The notes below the pieces were generated by a model. It had not been told where the DNA came from. It made no database searches and saw only the letters and a list, made by a program, of their open reading frames with translations. Positions 1-6,889 of a stretch of DNA of 19,826 nucleotides are shown here, piece by piece; the stretch's first letter is position 1, and each line of letters begins with the position of its first letter. Both the position numbers and the translations under genes were made by a program. The DNA is from an uncultured Methanomassiliicoccales archaeon (lineage in GTDB: Archaea > Thermoplasmatota > Thermoplasmata > Methanomassiliicoccales > Methanomethylophilaceae), in the NCBI GenBank assembly GCA_934234005.1, contig CAKQHC010000017.1:1-19826 (forward strand), given 5' to 3'.

Positions 1-107
1 CATCTAATACTCTTACTGTATTGTTTGTGTCTCTGCTAATCTATACGCTCGCTTTGATTTTCCGTTACGGTCAATATCTCCAGAAGGAATCCGACGAAAC
101 TTTGTAA
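1..107 (+). CDS. C-terminal end of a DUF2975-like membrane protein (partial)
   Basis: The window opens inside a reading frame whose codons start at base 3 and which ends in TAA at 105-107. The 34 visible residues contain a hydrophobic segment (TVLFVSLLIYTLALIF) followed by a charged tail, RYGQYLQKESDETL. A last membrane helix, then Arg-x-Gly-x-x-Leu-Gln and an acidic end, is typical of DUF2975 small membrane proteins, which are usually encoded directly before a YozG-like XRE regulator. That is exactly what follows, 9 nt downstream. Everything upstream lies outside the window, so length and start cannot be judged. The family call rests on the short tail and the neighbour, so it is moderate. 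Confidence 0.6.
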   Translation, partial: SNTLTVLFVSLLIYTLALIFRYGQYLQKESDETL

Positions 108-116
108 GGTGATTTG

Positions 117-335
117 ATGGCGATAATTCTTAGACTGAACAGAGTAATGGCCGACAGGGGGATATCGTTAAACGAATTAGCTGAGAAAGTAGGTATTTCC
201 AACGTCAATTTATCAAACATTAAAACCGGAAAAATATCTGCCATAAGATTTTCCACGTTAAACGGGATATGCAAGGCATTGAACTGTCAACCGGGGGATA
301 TACTGGAATTCACCCCGGATGACGAAGAATCATAA
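117..335 (+). CDS. XRE/Cro-type helix-turn-helix regulator (YozG-like)
   Basis: A 72-residue, single-domain DNA-binding protein. Residues 3-62 form a Cro/C1-type HTH: the recognition region reads SLNELAEKVGISNVNLSNIK, followed by 'KISAIRFSTLNGICKALNCQPGDIL', the classic end of the small YozG/XRE family. The tail is acidic (DDEES). ATG at 117 is preferred over the TTG at 114 because GGTGA at 108-112 lies 4 nt before it. The gene follows the DUF2975-like gene by 9 nt, so the two probably share a transcript. Such pairs are common in Firmicutes, where the small regulator is thought to control its membrane partner. Its target here is unknown. The downstream TBP gene converges on it. Confidence 0.88.
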   Translation: MAIILRLNRVMADRGISLNELAEKVGISNVNLSNIKTGKISAIRFSTLNGICKALNCQPGDILEFTPDDEES

Positions 336-358
336 AATGTTTGGTTGTATCGGGGTAA

Positions 359-907
359 TCAAACCATCAGGCTTGCCGATCTGAGTTCCGCTGCAATCTT
401 GTCGACTGCACGGGTAACGTCTTCGGGTACTTTTGCTCCGGTGCAGACCATTTTTCCGGATCCGAAGAGAAGGACTACCACTTTGGGCTCGTCCAGTCTG
501 TAAACGAGACCGGGGAACTGTTCGGGTTCGTACTCAACCTTTTCGAGACCGAGCGTAATTGCGACAGTGTTGAGATTAATCTCCTGTTCGAGGTCAGAGG
601 ATGCAACAATGTTCTGAACTTCGATTTTAGGCTCGATAGTGATGTGGATGTCGGCTTTCTCGAGATCTTTGGAGACTTTGCTGATGGCTACCTGTACCTG
701 ATCGCGACATTTGGCTCCCGTGCAGACAACCTTTCCGCTTCTGAAAATGAGTGTAGCGGTTTTGGGGTCTTTCAGCCTGTAAACGAGACCGGGGAACTGC
801 GAGGGGTTGTATTCAGCTCCGTCAAGAGCTTCTTTGATCTTGTTGAGATCGAGTTCCTGCCCCAGGTATGTCGATGCTACGACATTTTCGATATTCATAT
901 TTGCCAT
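359..907 (-). CDS. tbp: TATA-box-binding protein (archaeal TBP)
   Basis: A 182-residue general transcription factor that recognises the TATA box and recruits TFB and RNA polymerase. The protein is almost entirely the two imperfect direct repeats of the TBP saddle. Repeat 1 (about residues 5-90) and repeat 2 (about 95-180) each contain 'QFPGLVYRL', a beta-strand ending in F-x-SGK, and 'VCTGAK'. Length matches archaeal TBPs. The ATG at 907 is chosen; a second ATG at 898 is possible. A TATA-like element at 931-940 places the transcript start close to the ATG, so the mRNA may be nearly leaderless. TBP could in principle act on its own promoter, but nothing in the sequence proves that. Confidence 0.97.
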   Translation of the reverse strand: MANMNIENVVASTYLGQELDLNKIKEALDGAEYNPSQFPGLVYRLKDPKTATLIFRSGKVVCTGAKCRDQVQVAISKVSKDLEKADIHITIEPKIEVQNIVASSDLEQEINLNTVAITLGLEKVEYEPEQFPGLVYRLDEPKVVVLLFGSGKMVCTGAKVPEDVTRAVDKIAAELRSASLMV

Positions 908-930
908 CTTTTAAACACCAAAGAGGGCTA

Positions 931-950
931 TTTATATAGTATTTATAAAA
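931..950 (-). promoter_or_regulatory. TATA boxes of the TBP gene
   Basis: Read on the minus strand, this stretch holds two overlapping AT-rich boxes, TTTTATAAAT (941-950) and ACTATATAAA (931-940). The second is about 25-28 nt upstream of the ATG at 907, the spacing expected for a leaderless or very short-leader archaeal transcript. Confidence 0.6.
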
Positions 951-1037
951 GTTTCCAATATAGCGACGTTTGTGTACGCGTTTTTGTCAATAACAGACCG
1001 TAAAACACAAGTGATACAAGAACGGCAGAATTATGGA

Positions 1038-1107
1038 GTCGGGGGAGGGAATCGAACCCCCATATGCGGATCTGCAGTCCGCCACATAGCCACTGTGTTA
1101 CCCCGAC
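1038..1107 (-). tRNA. tRNA-Cys (anticodon GCA)
   Basis: On the minus strand a 70-nt cloverleaf can be folded. The acceptor stem GTCGGGG/CCCCGAC pairs at all seven positions. The D arm has a short 3-bp stem (ACA/TGT) and a GTGGC-containing loop. The anticodon stem GCGGA/TCCGC encloses loop CTGCAGA with anticodon GCA (Cys). The T arm is GGGGG/CCCTC around TTCGATT, with one G-U pair. No 3' CCA is encoded and there is no intron. The gene stands alone, with its own promoter just upstream. Confidence 0.96.
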
Positions 1108-1130
1108 TTCAGGATGCTGATTGTACAATC

Positions 1131-1140
1131 CTATATAAAA
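1131..1140 (-). promoter_or_regulatory. TATA box of tRNA-Cys
   Basis: Minus-strand TTTTATATAG lies about 25 nt upstream of the 5' end of the tRNA (1107), consistent with transcription starting a few bases before the mature tRNA. Confidence 0.7.
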
Positions 1141-1255
1141 TAATTTTTGTCGGTTTGAATATACGGCATTTTGTCCGTCACATGTGCGGGAAGGTCGTAA
1201 TAGAATTTTTCTATCAATTTTCATTCGGGAATATATGCACTGCAAGGATGTGTCT

Positions 1256-2071
1256 ATGAAAGAGGTGGATTTTCCCATAACCGCCGAATCGATAGCTAAG
1301 ATGATGGACGGGTGGGTAGCATACGTCCGCACGGAATTCCTTGTTTTGAAGCACGGTTCCGAATATGCCGTCGTAGAACTGCATAAGGAATCGGGAACCG
1401 ATTTGTTCAGAAAGTTAAAAGGATACGATATTGTATCTTTGCCGGACGACACGGTGTTTTATGAAGACTCTTTGTTGGACGTGTTAAACACTCCTGCTCT
1501 GGCAGAACTTCAGTCCAAATTTCCAGGTAAGACTGTTGTTATGAGAGGTATGTTTTCGCACATTAATTTTGTCAAGGATCTGATACCTGAGAAACTGATG
1601 ATAGTAGACAATGTTCCTCCGTATCCGTCTAAGTTGGGAGTACTTGTCCGCCGTGCTTTGGAATCAGGTTTCATAGACTATCCGATTGTATGCGAAGACA
1701 GAATCATAGATATGGCAGACAAAGTTCCCGAAGTCAAAACGGAGGCGGTAATGTTTCCGTGCAGAGTTTCGCATCTGTCTTCGGACAAGCCGTTCTATTT
1801 CCTCGACGATGCACCGGAATTAAAACACAAAGTGACACTTATCGGATGTCATTTGTCTAAAAGAATCTACACATCTCTTTACGGCGGGGATGTACCGTTT
1901 ATCAACGTCTGTCCTGCAGATTATACTGATTCTAATGTGAAAACGATAGTAAAATGCTGTAAAATTAAGAACGGGCATCAGATTGACGGTAATGTAGCAC
2001 GTGTACCGTGGGGAGCAACCGTTCCGGAAGTAGTGGATGCAATCAACGATCTGTTCTCGCAGGGAAAGTGA
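1256..2071 (+). CDS. Conserved archaeal protein of unknown function with C-terminal cysteine cluster
   Basis: A 271-residue soluble protein with no signal peptide or membrane segment. I recognise the pattern as an uncharacterised archaeal family, which I believe is the one catalogued as DUF7714 (unverified recollection). Family-like landmarks are 'HINFVKDLIPEKLMIVDNVPPYPSKL', with its His and double Pro; 'FPCRVSH'; 'YFLDDAPE'; 'VTLIGCHLSKRI'; 'NVCPADY'; 'IVKCCKIKNGH'; and 'VPWGATVPEVVDAI'. The five C-terminal-half Cys (FPC, IGC, VCP, KCC) could hold a metal or a cluster, but that is inference. ATG 1256 is chosen because AAGGA at 1244-1248 lies 7 nt upstream; the frame is open further back to 1184, without a good start. 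A terminator hairpin begins at the stop codon. Confidence 0.85.
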   Translation: MKEVDFPITAESIAKMMDGWVAYVRTEFLVLKHGSEYAVVELHKESGTDLFRKLKGYDIVSLPDDTVFYEDSLLDVLNTPALAELQSKFPGKTVVMRGMFSHINFVKDLIPEKLMIVDNVPPYPSKLGVLVRRALESGFIDYPIVCEDRIIDMADKVPEVKTEAVMFPCRVSHLSSDKPFYFLDDAPELKHKVTLIGCHLSKRIYTSLYGGDVPFINVCPADYTDSNVKTIVKCCKIKNGHQIDGNVARVPWGATVPEVVDAINDLFSQGK

Positions 2072-2101
2072 GGGGCTGATGCCCCTTAGGCTCATTTTTT
2101 T
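2071..2101 (+). terminator. Intrinsic terminator between convergent genes
   Basis: AGGGGC-TGAT-GCCCCT (2071-2086) is a perfect 6-bp stem with a 4-nt loop starting on the last base of the stop codon. Seven T follow at 2095-2101. It can serve the 1256-2071 gene, and the stem could also end pyrK transcripts arriving from the other side. Confidence 0.75.
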
Positions 2102-2862
2102 CCAAAGACGACCGTGCGTCCGCACGGATCTCTTTTGGATTTTCCGAATTCGGACAAAAGTGCGATTTGTTCATTGTTGAATACGGGACCGTCGCGGCAT
2201 ATTCTCATGTCGTCCATTGCACAGCACCCGCAAACGCCTGCGCCGCATTTCATATATCTTTCCAGGGACAATTGGCATTTTACACCGAGTTCTTCGCATG
2301 CTTTGTATGTGAAGTAAAGCATGATTTCCGGTCCGCATGCTATAACGCAGTCGTATTTTTTCAAGGCCAGTTTCTCGCGCATGAGCTGTACGGCGTTGCC
2401 GTGGAATCCGACACTGCCGTCATCCGTGGCAATCCATACGTTTTCGGATGCGTTTTCGGCGCGTTCCGTCAGGATAACATCTCTTTCCGAACGGGCGGCA
2501 ATTATGACATCGGCGCCGGTTTGAACGACTGCGGGCATTACGGCAGCCGTACCTACGCCTCCGCCTATGATGAGAATGTTTTCGGACGACAGATCAAATC
2601 CGTTGCCGTAAGGTCCTCTGAGCCCCATTCTGTCGCCGGGCACGAGTTTGTGTACGGCATCGGTTGCCGGACCGATGTTTTTCACTGTCACGCTTTTCTT
2701 TTTTCCGTCTATTCCGGAAACGGACATGGGAATTTCGTCTATTCCCGGAATCCACAGCATAACGAACTGTCCTGGTTTTACATCGGCATCCCACTCGAAG
2801 ACGAAGGTTTTGGTATCGTATGCCTCTTCTATGACCTGTTCTATTCTTACGGTTTCACTCAT
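2092..2862 (-). CDS. pyrK: Dihydroorotate dehydrogenase electron-transfer subunit PyrK
   Basis: A 256-residue iron-sulfur flavoprotein of the ferredoxin-reductase superfamily. It passes electrons from the PyrD FMN to NAD+ in de novo pyrimidine synthesis. Residues 1-95 form the FAD-binding barrel (PGQFVMLWIPG, IPMSVSG, GPYGNGF). Residues 96-200 form the NAD-binding domain (ILIIGGGVGTAA, CVIACGPEIML). The C-terminus carries the [2Fe-2S] cysteines 206, 211, 214 and 222. The Arg usual in the R-P-x-S FAD motif is Ile here. ATG 2862 is chosen because the preceding GGTGGGTG can act as ribosome-binding site and because it overlaps the pyrD stop (2855-2857) by 8 nt, indicating translational coupling. 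An upstream in-frame start at 2895 would lie deep inside pyrD. Confidence 0.93.
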   Translation of the reverse strand: MSETVRIEQVIEEAYDTKTFVFEWDADVKPGQFVMLWIPGIDEIPMSVSGIDGKKKSVTVKNIGPATDAVHKLVPGDRMGLRGPYGNGFDLSSENILIIGGGVGTAAVMPAVVQTGADVIIAARSERDVILTERAENASENVWIATDDGSVGFHGNAVQLMREKLALKKYDCVIACGPEIMLYFTYKACEELGVKCQLSLERYMKCGAGVCGCCAMDDMRICRDGPVFNNEQIALLSEFGKSKRDPCGRTVVFGKK

Positions 2863-3760
2863 TGGCAACACCCACCATCGATGAAACGGAATCATATCCG
2901 TATTCGTCCATGAACGAAGACAATCCGCTGTTTATTTTTTCGAACACATCGATTCCGATGCTGCCTATGGCACTTCCCACCTGGAATGCGGATGCGCCGG
3001 CCATTATGTATTCTGCCGCATCCCTCCATGAGGAGATACCGCCCACACCGACAATCGGAATGTCCAAAACTTTGTACAGGTCGTACACGGCTCTTACGCC
3101 TACGGGTTTGATTCCGGATCCGGACAATCCGCAGAATTTGTTGCTCAATATCGGTTTTGCAAATTCGGGAGAAATAACCATGGCTTTCAGCGTGTTTATA
3201 GCAACCACGGCATCGCCTCCTGCGTCCTGAACGGCTCTTCCGATGTCGGGGAGAATGTGTGTGTTGGGAGTCAGTTTGGCCCATACCGGGATGTTTACGG
3301 CGGATTTCACCGCGGAAACTATTTTCCCGACCATTGCGGGGTCCGTTCCCACTTCCATTCCGTATCCTTTGGCATGCGGGCACGAGAGGTTCAGTTCCAC
3401 CGCGCATGCACCGTAGTCTTCCATCCTGCCTGCAAGATGTGAGAAATCGTCCGGATTTGCTCCGTATATCGATCCGATTATGGGGCCTTGGGGGACTGCC
3501 GTCTTCATCTCTTCTTCAAACTGTTCGATACCGGGGTTGGGAAGGCCCATGGCATTGACATAGCCTCCGCAAACTTCCATGAAGCATGGGTTATCATGTC
3601 CCGCATTTGGTTGGAGCCCAACAGATTTACTTACCACGGCTCCGGCTCCGAGTTTTAACATGCGGACCATAGTAGGTCCGGTCTCATCCATGATTCCGGA
3701 TGCTACCATACCGGGATTTTTCAGTTTAACACTGCCTACCTCCGTACTGAGGATTGCCAT
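2855..3760 (-). CDS. pyrD: Dihydroorotate dehydrogenase, catalytic subunit PyrD (class 1B)
   Basis: A 301-residue FMN enzyme converting dihydroorotate to orotate in the cytosol. Seen in the sequence: the N-terminal 'LKNPGMVASG', the substrate loop 'NAMGLPNPGI' (about residues 69-78), the catalytic motif NLSCPH with Cys127 as the class 1 base, and the FMN-phosphate region 'IVGVGGISSW' and 'GASAFQVGSAI'. Length is normal. The partner pyrK follows directly with an 8-nt overlap, which supports class 1B (NAD-linked, heterotetramer) rather than fumarate-linked 1A. The gene is divergent from the cysteine desulfurase across about 140 nt. An AT-rich box near 3785-3796 sits at the right distance for a very short leader. 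Confidence 0.96.
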   Translation of the reverse strand: MAILSTEVGSVKLKNPGMVASGIMDETGPTMVRMLKLGAGAVVSKSVGLQPNAGHDNPCFMEVCGGYVNAMGLPNPGIEQFEEEMKTAVPQGPIIGSIYGANPDDFSHLAGRMEDYGACAVELNLSCPHAKGYGMEVGTDPAMVGKIVSAVKSAVNIPVWAKLTPNTHILPDIGRAVQDAGGDAVVAINTLKAMVISPEFAKPILSNKFCGLSGSGIKPVGVRAVYDLYKVLDIPIVGVGGISSWRDAAEYIMAGASAFQVGSAIGSIGIDVFEKINSGLSSFMDEYGYDSVSSMVGVANE

Positions 3761-3782
3761 GATGGGGTCGATGGGTTGCCTG

Positions 3783-3796
3783 ATAATAATATATTC
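3783..3796 (-). promoter_or_regulatory. Likely TATA region of pyrDK
   Basis: Minus-strand GAATATATTATTAT is centred about 29 nt upstream of the pyrD ATG (3760), predicting a leader of only a few bases. Confidence 0.45.
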
Positions 3797-3874
3797 TGTT
3801 ATGTGTCAAAAATCCTATTCGGCAGATTAGGACGAAGTTTCGCCGGGCGTTCCTCTGAATATTCAATCATAGGG

Positions 3875-3884
3875 ATATTAATAT
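3875..3884 (+). promoter_or_regulatory. Likely TATA box of the cysteine desulfurase gene
   Basis: ATATTAATAT is centred about 25 nt upstream of ATG 3905, and no Shine-Dalgarno sequence precedes that ATG. The gene is therefore probably read from a leaderless mRNA, and the box position supports the 3905 start. Confidence 0.5.
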
Positions 3885-3904
3885 GGCGTAGTTTTCGTAT
3901 GGTT

Positions 3905-5110
3905 ATGGATACGGAATCCGTACGCAATGATTTTCCCACTGTACGCAAAGGGATGGGCATCTATATGGACAGCGCATGCCAGTCTCTGAGGCCGGACAGC
4001 GTCATATCCTCTATGAACGACTATTATGAAAATTATCCAGCGTGCGGAGGACGCAGCGTTCATTCGATGGCAACCAAAGTGTCTCTTGCGATGGATTCTA
4101 CCAGAGAAAAACTTGCGGATTTTTTCGGAACCGACGATCCGGACTGTTACGTATTTACCAAGAACTGTACCGAAGGCCTCAACACGGCGGCATTCGGACT
4201 GGGTTTGGGCAGGGGAGACGCTGTCGTTACAACCGATACGGAACACAATTCGAATCATGTTCCCTGGCTTTATCTAAGAGATAATGTGGGTATAGAGAGG
4301 CGTATGTCGCGTTCCAATCCCGACGGTACATTCGATATCGAATCATTCAAATCGTGTATGGATAAAAAAGTAAAAGTGGTTTCCGTACAGCATGCCAACA
4401 ATGTTACCGGGTGTACGGTTCCCGTGAAGGAAGTTGCCGAGATTGCCCACGATTACGGAGCAACGGTCATAGTAGACGGTGCACAGGCAGCACCTCACAT
4501 GCCGGTGAATTTAAAAAACATTGATGCGGACATTTACTGTATGTCAATCCACAAGATGTTGGGCCCCACAGGCATGGGATGCATGTACGGTAAAAGAGAG
4601 GTCCTCGAATCTCTTAAACCGCTGATGGTCGGCGGAGGTACAGTAGGATTGGCAACTTACGATTCTGTCAATTTGGCTCCGATCCCGGATAAGTTTGAGG
4701 CCGGACTTCATAATTATGCGGGGATAGTTGGGACGGGGGCTGCCATAGATTATCTGAACAAGATCGGTATGGACGAAATTGCCAAATGGGATTCCGTACT
4801 GATGAACCGCCTTATGTCCGGATTGGAAGATGTAAAAAATGTTCATCCCGTAGGTCCGGAAGACCCCAATCTCCGCGGCGGCGTATTCTCGTTCAACATC
4901 GACGGTCTCGGTCCGCATGATGTGGCCATGATGTTGGACAACATGGCAAATATAATGATACGTTCCGGTATGCACTGTACGCATCCGTATTATGTATCAA
5001 AAGGAATCGAAGGAAGTGCCAGAGCTTCCGTATACTTATATAATAATCTGGAAGAGATGGATAAATTCGTCGATACCGTACGCAAGATTGCGGAAACGTT
5101 CGGCGACTGA
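3905..5110 (+). CDS. sufS: Cysteine desulfurase, SufS-like (class V aminotransferase fold)
   Basis: A 401-residue PLP enzyme that takes sulfur from cysteine as a persulfide for Fe-S cluster or other sulfur-transfer pathways. Visible motifs, numbered from ATG 3905: 'YMDSACQSLRP' near the N-terminus, 'EHNSNHVPW' (His pairing with PLP), 'VDGAQAAPH' with Asp191, 'SIHKMLGPTGMG' with the PLP lysine at 217, and 'RSGMHCTHPY' with the persulfide Cys at 358, in the position and short-loop context of group II (SufS/CsdA) enzymes. An ATG two codons earlier (3899) is equally open. No SufBC or scaffold gene is adjacent in the window. The 3' end is overlapped on the other strand by the reading frame of the secreted protein ending at 4893. 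Confidence 0.9.
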   Translation: MDTESVRNDFPTVRKGMGIYMDSACQSLRPDSVISSMNDYYENYPACGGRSVHSMATKVSLAMDSTREKLADFFGTDDPDCYVFTKNCTEGLNTAAFGLGLGRGDAVVTTDTEHNSNHVPWLYLRDNVGIERRMSRSNPDGTFDIESFKSCMDKKVKVVSVQHANNVTGCTVPVKEVAEIAHDYGATVIVDGAQAAPHMPVNLKNIDADIYCMSIHKMLGPTGMGCMYGKREVLESLKPLMVGGGTVGLATYDSVNLAPIPDKFEAGLHNYAGIVGTGAAIDYLNKIGMDEIAKWDSVLMNRLMSGLEDVKNVHPVGPEDPNLRGGVFSFNIDGLGPHDVAMMLDNMANIMIRSGMHCTHPYYVSKGIEGSARASVYLYNNLEEMDKFVDTVRKIAETFGD

Positions 5111-5438
5111 TTACAACGCTCTCTCCGTAACATAACGTCAGCGTTCCCGGATACGACGTAACAGTATCGTATTTCAGATCTCCTCTGGTTACAGTAACGG
5201 TTCCGTGTGAAACCGATACTGTACAGTCCGGCAGAGGAATCACACCGTCCGCAACGGTTATCGATTCCAGGTCGGAATACCAGAAATCATCCAGAATACG
5301 GGCAACGCCGTTTCCTACAGATTCCAAATCGGTTATTTCTCTTTGGTCACAGCCGGCATCAGCTATTGAAATACCGGCAGAGAGCAATATCACCCCGCAT
5401 ATGCAGAGGACTGTTCTGGAAACGGTGAATTCCATCAT
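4893..5438 (-). CDS. Small secreted protein related to its upstream neighbour, with an antisense C-terminal tail
   Basis: The frame gives 181 residues. Residues 1-28 are a typical signal peptide or anchor (MMEFTVSRTVLCICGVILLSAGISIADAG, written here in outline only: Arg8, then a hydrophobic core). Residues 30-110 match the neighbour at 5435-5824 in layout: 'ILDDFWYSDLESITV' against 'TIDRLWNSDAGDKLTV', then 'PDCTVSV' against 'SGCTLLI', then 'LCYGESVVISRRTF' against 'LNDGDRLVLERTSL'. The neighbour stops 5 residues later; this frame instead continues about 70 residues antisense to the desulfurase gene, with a low-quality tail (CCPTSWPHH). The start overlaps the upstream stop in ATGA, so translation is coupled. 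The first ~110 codons look real. The tail may reflect a lost stop or a frameshift. Confidence 0.6.
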   Translation of the reverse strand: MMEFTVSRTVLCICGVILLSAGISIADAGCDQREITDLESVGNGVARILDDFWYSDLESITVADGVIPLPDCTVSVSHGTVTVTRGDLKYDTVTSYPGTLTLCYGESVVISRRTFPQSCVRYRRIYPSLPDYYISIRKLWHFLRFLLIHNTDAYSAYRNVSLYLPCCPTSWPHHADRDRRC

Positions 5439-5824
5439 AATGTCACCGCAATCCCCAAAGAAGTCCTTTCAAGAACAAGTCTGTCTCCGTCATTCAGATA
5501 TACGCGTTCCGCAGGATTAATCAGATTATGGCTGAGGTACAGCTTGTTCATACATATCCCGTCCGTCAAAACCTCTATGACGGGGATCGGAGCGGTATGT
5601 ATGAGCAGAGTACATCCGGAAGGAAGAGAGATATTTACCGTCAGTTTGTCTCCCGCATCCGAATTCCACAGTCTGTCTATGGTTTCGTTTATTTTTTCTG
5701 CCGTACATGTTGCTTCCGTTTCTGCCATTTTGTCCTGTGCATAAGGAACCATGCCGGAAACGGCCGACACGCAAAGAGCTATCAATAGGAACGAAACCGT
5801 TAGTTTAACAGGCATAGACAACAT
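5435..5824 (-). CDS. Small secreted or membrane-anchored protein of unknown function
   Basis: A 129-residue protein with an N-terminal signal or anchor: 'MPVKLTVSFLLIALCVSAVSGM' from residue 4 on. It is followed by an extracytoplasmic domain predicted to be mostly beta: 'TVNISLPSGCTLLIHTAPIPV', 'LYLSHNLINPAERVYLNDGDRLVLERTS'. ATG 5824 is taken; ATG 5815 (residue 4) would place the positive charge nearer the start and is a fair alternative. The protein resembles the product of the next gene in residue pattern, so the two look like an ancient duplication. It is 24 nt downstream of the pilin-like gene and overlaps the following gene by 4 nt (ATGA), so the three probably form an operon. I do not recognise a named family. 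Confidence 0.72.
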   Translation of the reverse strand: MLSMPVKLTVSFLLIALCVSAVSGMVPYAQDKMAETEATCTAEKINETIDRLWNSDAGDKLTVNISLPSGCTLLIHTAPIPVIEVLTDGICMNKLYLSHNLINPAERVYLNDGDRLVLERTSLGIAVTL

Positions 5825-5848
5825 TCCGCAACGATCCCCTTAATGTTT

Positions 5849-6301
5849 TTACGATACGACTACGATTCTTGTGCTGGAATCCTCGCCGTATCCTGTTTTG
5901 GATACATTTACCTTCAGATATCCGTACGAACCGCTCATAGGCGTTATTGTCAAATCGCTGAATGTTACGGTTCCGTCTTCGCCTGTGGTGCCGTAAACAG
6001 TAGTATTATGCGAGTTCTTTACTCCCATTCCTGTCAGGATTACTGTTGCGCCTTCCAGAGGGTTTCCTTCCTGATCTTTCACAAGGATTTCTATGTCTCC
6101 CGAAATATTGCCAAGTTTGTCGCATGTTACTGTATCGGACAGTACGTCTACGTCTCCGATTGATTTCGGGGTTTCGATCGAACCCATCCAGTTCAGAATA
6201 ATTCCGGTACCTATCGTGGCGACCAGGATGATTATCATGAGCTGAAGAGGCAATCCCTCGATACCTCCGCGTCTGTCATGTTTTAGATTTTTATCGATCA
6301 T
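5849..6301 (-). CDS. Archaeal pilin-like secreted protein with Ig-like domain
   Basis: A 150-residue protein with a class III (prepilin-type) N-terminus: charged lead 'MIDKNLKHDRRGG', then 'IEGLPLQLMIIILVATIGTGIILNWM', a hydrophobic stretch as in archaeal type IV pilin-like proteins. The double Arg-Gly is the likely site for a prepilin peptidase. Residues 62-150 resemble a carboxypeptidase-regulatory or Ig-like beta domain: 'ISGDIEILVKDQEGNPLEGATVILTG', 'TGEDGTVTFSDLTI', ending in 'STRIVVVS'. It is the first gene of a three-gene set, with a TATA box at 6331-6340. No pilus ATPase or platform gene lies in the window, so it would depend on an assembly system elsewhere, or be a simple anchored surface protein. 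Confidence 0.75.
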   Translation of the reverse strand: MIDKNLKHDRRGGIEGLPLQLMIIILVATIGTGIILNWMGSIETPKSIGDVDVLSDTVTCDKLGNISGDIEILVKDQEGNPLEGATVILTGMGVKNSHNTTVYGTTGEDGTVTFSDLTITPMSGSYGYLKVNVSKTGYGEDSSTRIVVVS

Positions 6302-6330
6302 TGGATCGAACGTATCAATAGCAGTTGTGA

Positions 6331-6340
6331 ATATAAAGAA
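6331..6340 (-). promoter_or_regulatory. TATA box of the pilin-like operon
   Basis: Minus-strand TTCTTTATAT is 30-39 nt upstream of the ATG at 6301, predicting a leader of about 5-10 nt. It lies in the 54-nt gap after the ThpR gene, so this operon probably has its own promoter. Confidence 0.5.
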
Positions 6341-6355
6341 AACTAGTGGATGCAG

Positions 6356-6889
6356 TCATTGAAAAACTGCATCGGACAGCGCGACATGTTTTACGCCGTT
6401 TTTATCGAATTCACTGGACATAATGAGTACGCGGTCGCAGTGTATTTTTGTGACTTTGTCAAAAGACGAGAGAATGTCATTGCCGGGGATTGTTCCGTTT
6501 TTGGACCTGCCCACGGTTATATGGGCTTTGAACGGTTTTCTGTCATATTCGAATCCGTTTTCGTCAAGACCTGCGCGTATGCGTTTCGCCAGTTCCGACA
6601 GCGTGCCGGACGGTTTTGCACCTATCCATATTATACTGGGCCTTCCGTTTCCGCCGAAATAACCTATCTTGCCGATTTCTATATCAAAAGGGGTAAAGCC
6701 TTCAACCGATTTTTTAACGGATTTTATCACGGAAGCTGCTTTGTTGCAGTCGGTTTCGCCCAGAAATGCCATGGTGATATGAATCTGCGAAATATCAGAG
6801 GTTCTGATCCCGGGGATTGTTTCCAGTTTTTCCAACACGGGATACAAAGATTTCCGATCCGAAACAGGAATTTCAACAAACAGCCTCAT
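6356..6889 (-). CDS. thpR: RNA 2',3'-cyclic phosphodiesterase (ThpR / 2'-5' RNA ligase family)
   Basis: A 177-residue 2H phosphoesterase. The family opens 2',3'-cyclic phosphates on RNA ends and is often named 2'-5' RNA ligase after its reverse activity. Both catalytic H-x-T motifs are present: HITM with His37/Thr39, in 'IHITMAFLGE', and HITV with His123/Thr125, in 'KAHITVGRSK'. The N-terminal 'MRLFVEIPV' and 'IWIGAKPSG' are also typical, and the length is standard. The start overlaps the end of the phosphatase gene by 17 nt, so the two are co-translated. The substrate in the cell is unknown for archaeal members. Confidence 0.94.
   Translation of the reverse strand: MRLFVEIPVSDRKSLYPVLEKLETIPGIRTSDISQIHITMAFLGETDCNKAASVIKSVKKSVEGFTPFDIEIGKIGYFGGNGRPSIIWIGAKPSGTLSELAKRIRAGLDENGFEYDRKPFKAHITVGRSKNGTIPGNDILSSFDKVTKIHCDRVLIMSSEFDKNGVKHVALSDAVFQ

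Noticed and set aside
336..358. Possible terminator between the XRE gene and TBP
   Set aside because: Only about 4 bp (GGTT/AACC) can pair across the gap, too weak to support a call.
1038..1107. tRNA-Cys as an integration site of a mobile element
   Set aside because: No integrase, no duplicated tRNA end and no change in gene content style is visible on either side.
943..1452. 169-codon minus frame spanning tRNA-Cys and the start of the 1256 gene
   Set aside because: It crosses a tRNA gene and a promoter, and the translation has no coding character.
2167..2913. 248-codon frame antisense to pyrK
   Set aside because: Shadow of a certain gene; composition is unnatural and no motif is visible.
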